Below are positions 61,926 to 64,000 of a DNA stretch of 64,000 nucleotides, piece after piece. The stretch is taken from contig BAAHQB010000013.1 of NCBI GenBank assembly GCA_054601695.1, positions 1,240,001 through 1,304,000 of the forward strand, given 5' to 3'. Every line of letters starts with the position of its first letter. Position 1 is the stretch's first letter. Under the pieces are notes generated by a model. The model worked only from the letters and a program-made list of their open reading frames with translations. It had not been told where the DNA came from and made no database searches. The DNA comes from Amorphochlora amoebiformis. Its lineage: Eukaryota > Cercozoa > Chlorarachniophyceae. The position numbers and the translations under genes were made by a program.

Positions 61926-62019
61926 TACATATATACATATACATATATATACATATATATATATTTATATAAACAAATCTATATATATATATATATATAT
62001 ATATTTATAATATATATAC

Positions 62020-62060
<41 letters not shown>

Positions 62061-62106
62061 GGTAAGAATTCTAAAGTTTATTATGTATACATTGAAATAT
62101 ATATAT

Positions 62107-62156
<50 letters not shown>

Positions 62157-62202
62157 GCACATGTATATTTCTACATCATTATATTATATACATACACAAC
62201 AT

Positions 62203-62233
<31 letters not shown>

Positions 62234-62236
62234 AAA

Positions 62237-62285
<49 letters not shown>

Positions 62286-62293
62286 CATATATA

Positions 62294-62324
<31 letters not shown>

Positions 62325-62364
62325 TTTGTATATATGTATATATCTATAGGATTATATTTTAATT

Positions 62365-62406
<42 letters not shown>

Positions 62407-62675
62407 ATATATCTGAATGATATTATAATTGTGCATATCTTCACCAATTAAATAAATCTGTAGATATATACATACATATATGTATATATATATATATATG
62501 TATACTATATATATTATATATATATATATATATATACCACACACACACACACATATATATATATGACATGCACACACATGCATGCATGCACACATACACA
62601 TCACAACACACACACACATAGATATATAGATAAAATGTATGTATATACATACCTACATATATTTACATGTATTAC

Positions 62676-62714
<39 letters not shown>

Positions 62715-62728
62715 TATATGTAGTATGC

Positions 62729-62764
<36 letters not shown>

Positions 62765-62777
62765 ATATAAACATAAA

Positions 62778-62840
<63 letters not shown>

Positions 62841-62845
62841 TACAT

Positions 62846-62880
<35 letters not shown>

Positions 62881-63236
62881 TATATGTAGTATGCATAATA
62901 TATATATATAGATATATATATATATATATTTATATACATATATATATATATATATTTATACATATTATATATATATTTATATATATACATATATTGTTAG
63001 CGCAGTGGTAGTCCAGAGTTTGATTCAGTCCGTTTGGATTGTGACGAAAGATTATTCATAGCTTTTGTGCCGTAGTCGGATACTTCCTTTCTTCCTTACT
63101 TCCTTCGGAACCGTATGGGTTCCGATGGGTACCGACTATCGTGCTACTAAGGAACTGACGGTAGTTTAGCTAGCCGCCGCGTAGTTTAGTTAAAGGTTCC
63201 GCGCTGCTCTACATGCTGTAACAATATTATATAATA

Positions 63237-63285
<49 letters not shown>

Positions 63286-64000
63286 GGTACATTATTCACA
63301 CATGTACATACTATATATTGCTATATACATACAGGCAAAAAAGGAATGACTAGGAAATATGCGTAATCATCGTTAAGATCTATTATAAAATCACCTAGAA
63401 ACGTGACGATGTTCGGGTGGCGTGTGGTAGACCATGTGAGAATTTCCTGTCACATGTCACACCGCGAATCATAAAGTACAACCAGGAAAGATACTCGATT
63501 TTCGAGACGTTTGTGTGTTAGAATTTGTGGCCACATGTTGGAGATCCTCAACAGCCTTTTGGCTAGGGTTCTTGATCGTCTTCACAGCCACAAGGAGCGT
63601 TCTCCACTTTGTTCTGTATACCTAAAAGAGGCGGGAAATGAATACGACACTCTGGTTTTAAACTCTTTTTCAAATCTACAATTTTACACATTCATACTTT
63701 GCCACAGCTGCCAGAGCACATCTCCTTTTTGGGTAGGATAATTTCGTGCTCGTTGATCCACCATCTCTCCTTCTCGCCGCGATCCTGCGATATGTTCCAT
63801 TCATTTATGAGTTTCGGTTCTACCTTGGACCCTGGGAATCTTGTAAATCCACATCTTCCCTCCTCAATCCACGTCCCGAACGAATTCAACCACAAATAAT
63901 CCCCTTTCTACTATAGCGCAAAATCCCATCGCTCCCTTGTCCAATACTCTGGAACCCGTAGGGGAGCCTAGATGGTATACCTGGATGGACCTCATATCTT
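57985..64000 (-). CDS. TKL-type protein kinase (N-terminus off the right edge)
   Basis: Twelve phase-consistent exons: 64000-63981 (partial), 63907-63698, 63621-63535, 63446-63395, 61101-60974, 60703-60665, 60330-60265, 59902-59850, 59584-59474, 58750-58691, 58591-58529, 58066-57985. Before the kinase domain is a Trp-rich stretch ([20 protein letters not shown]). Kinase motifs in order are: P-loop [17 protein letters not shown] lysine; alpha-C Glu in [34 protein letters not shown]; catalytic [12 protein letters not shown]; Mg-binding [29 protein letters not shown]; and [15 protein letters not shown]. All catalytic residues are present, so it should be active. The sequence style ([21 protein letters not shown]) is that of the TKL family, Ser/Thr specificity expected. 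The protein ends 17 residues after the RSRPTI motif. The terminal AGGTAA could also be a donor, so a further exon is not excluded. Confidence 0.93.
58136..63300 (-). repeat. Intronic (TA)n blocks of the kinase gene
   Basis: Main blocks are 58238-58370, 58870-59370, 59660-59818, 59960-60165, 60400-60612, 61150-62995 (nearly continuous TA, TG and CA repeats) and 63235-63300. Bases 58385-58450 are purine-rich on the plus strand. Bases 60715-60850 are a degenerate G-rich telomere-like patch (TTAGGG, GGGTAA, GGGTCAGGGTTAGG). Confidence 0.88.
62996..63230 (+). repeat. Possible tRNA-derived SINE remnant in a kinase intron
   Basis: An island of complex sequence inside TA repeats. It begins with TTAGCGCAGTGGTAG, a good Pol III A-box, followed closely by GAGTTTGATTC, similar to a B-box. 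The boxes are about 10 bases apart, too close for an intact tRNA. The remainder has local repeats (TAGTTTAG twice, GGTTCCG twice). No second copy in the window. Confidence 0.35.

Overview
The window is nuclear DNA from a gene-dense, intron-rich unicellular eukaryote (a protist or alga). I cannot place it further. The evidence is spliceosomal genes with GT-AG introns (plus two probable GC-AG), vertebrate-type TTAGGG telomere-like repeats inside the chromosome, and a eukaryote-only gene set. About two thirds of the bases are (TA)n and related TA/TG/CA microsatellites. These sit almost wholly in introns. Exons and gene-to-gene spacers have normal, much more GC-rich composition. Long Ile-Tyr reading frames are (TA)n artefacts.

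I assembled nine genes by hand from short exons, checking splice phases. Left to right: (1) an R3H-domain protein, minus strand, running off the left edge; (2) geranylgeranyltransferase type I beta subunit, plus, 18 exons, 370 residues; (3) a phytanoyl-CoA dioxygenase-family protein, minus, about 261 residues; (4) SERRATE/ARS2, minus, 11 exons, 776 residues; (5) an Arg-Asp-rich zinc-ribbon protein of unknown function, plus, 1,098 residues; (6) an unrecognised lysine-rich protein, minus; (7) a cyclin H-like protein, minus; (8) VPS11, plus, about 40 exons, about 899 residues; (9) a tyrosine-kinase-like (TKL) protein kinase, minus, running off the right edge.

Three divergent pairs share compact control regions of about 140-240 bp: R3H/GGTase, ARS2/RD protein and cyclin H/VPS11. 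Genes 2/3, 5/6 and 8/9 converge on spacers of about 0.5-1.4 kb rich in CTAG or TACGTA words and nearly free of (TA)n. The genes are housekeeping functions (prenylation, nuclear RNA handling, CDK-activating kinase, endolysosomal tethering, signalling) and do not form a pathway.

The most interesting signals lie in intron architecture. (TA)n is confined to introns. A roughly 780 bp compound TTAGGG/TGTCGGG array and several smaller telomere-like blocks are intronic. Several splice junctions have partial copies a few tens to hundreds of bases away. Other notable points are the likely loss of zinc ligands in the VPS11 RING finger, a 450 bp in-frame duplication in the RD protein, a CACGTG word in several promoters, and a tRNA-like island in a kinase intron.
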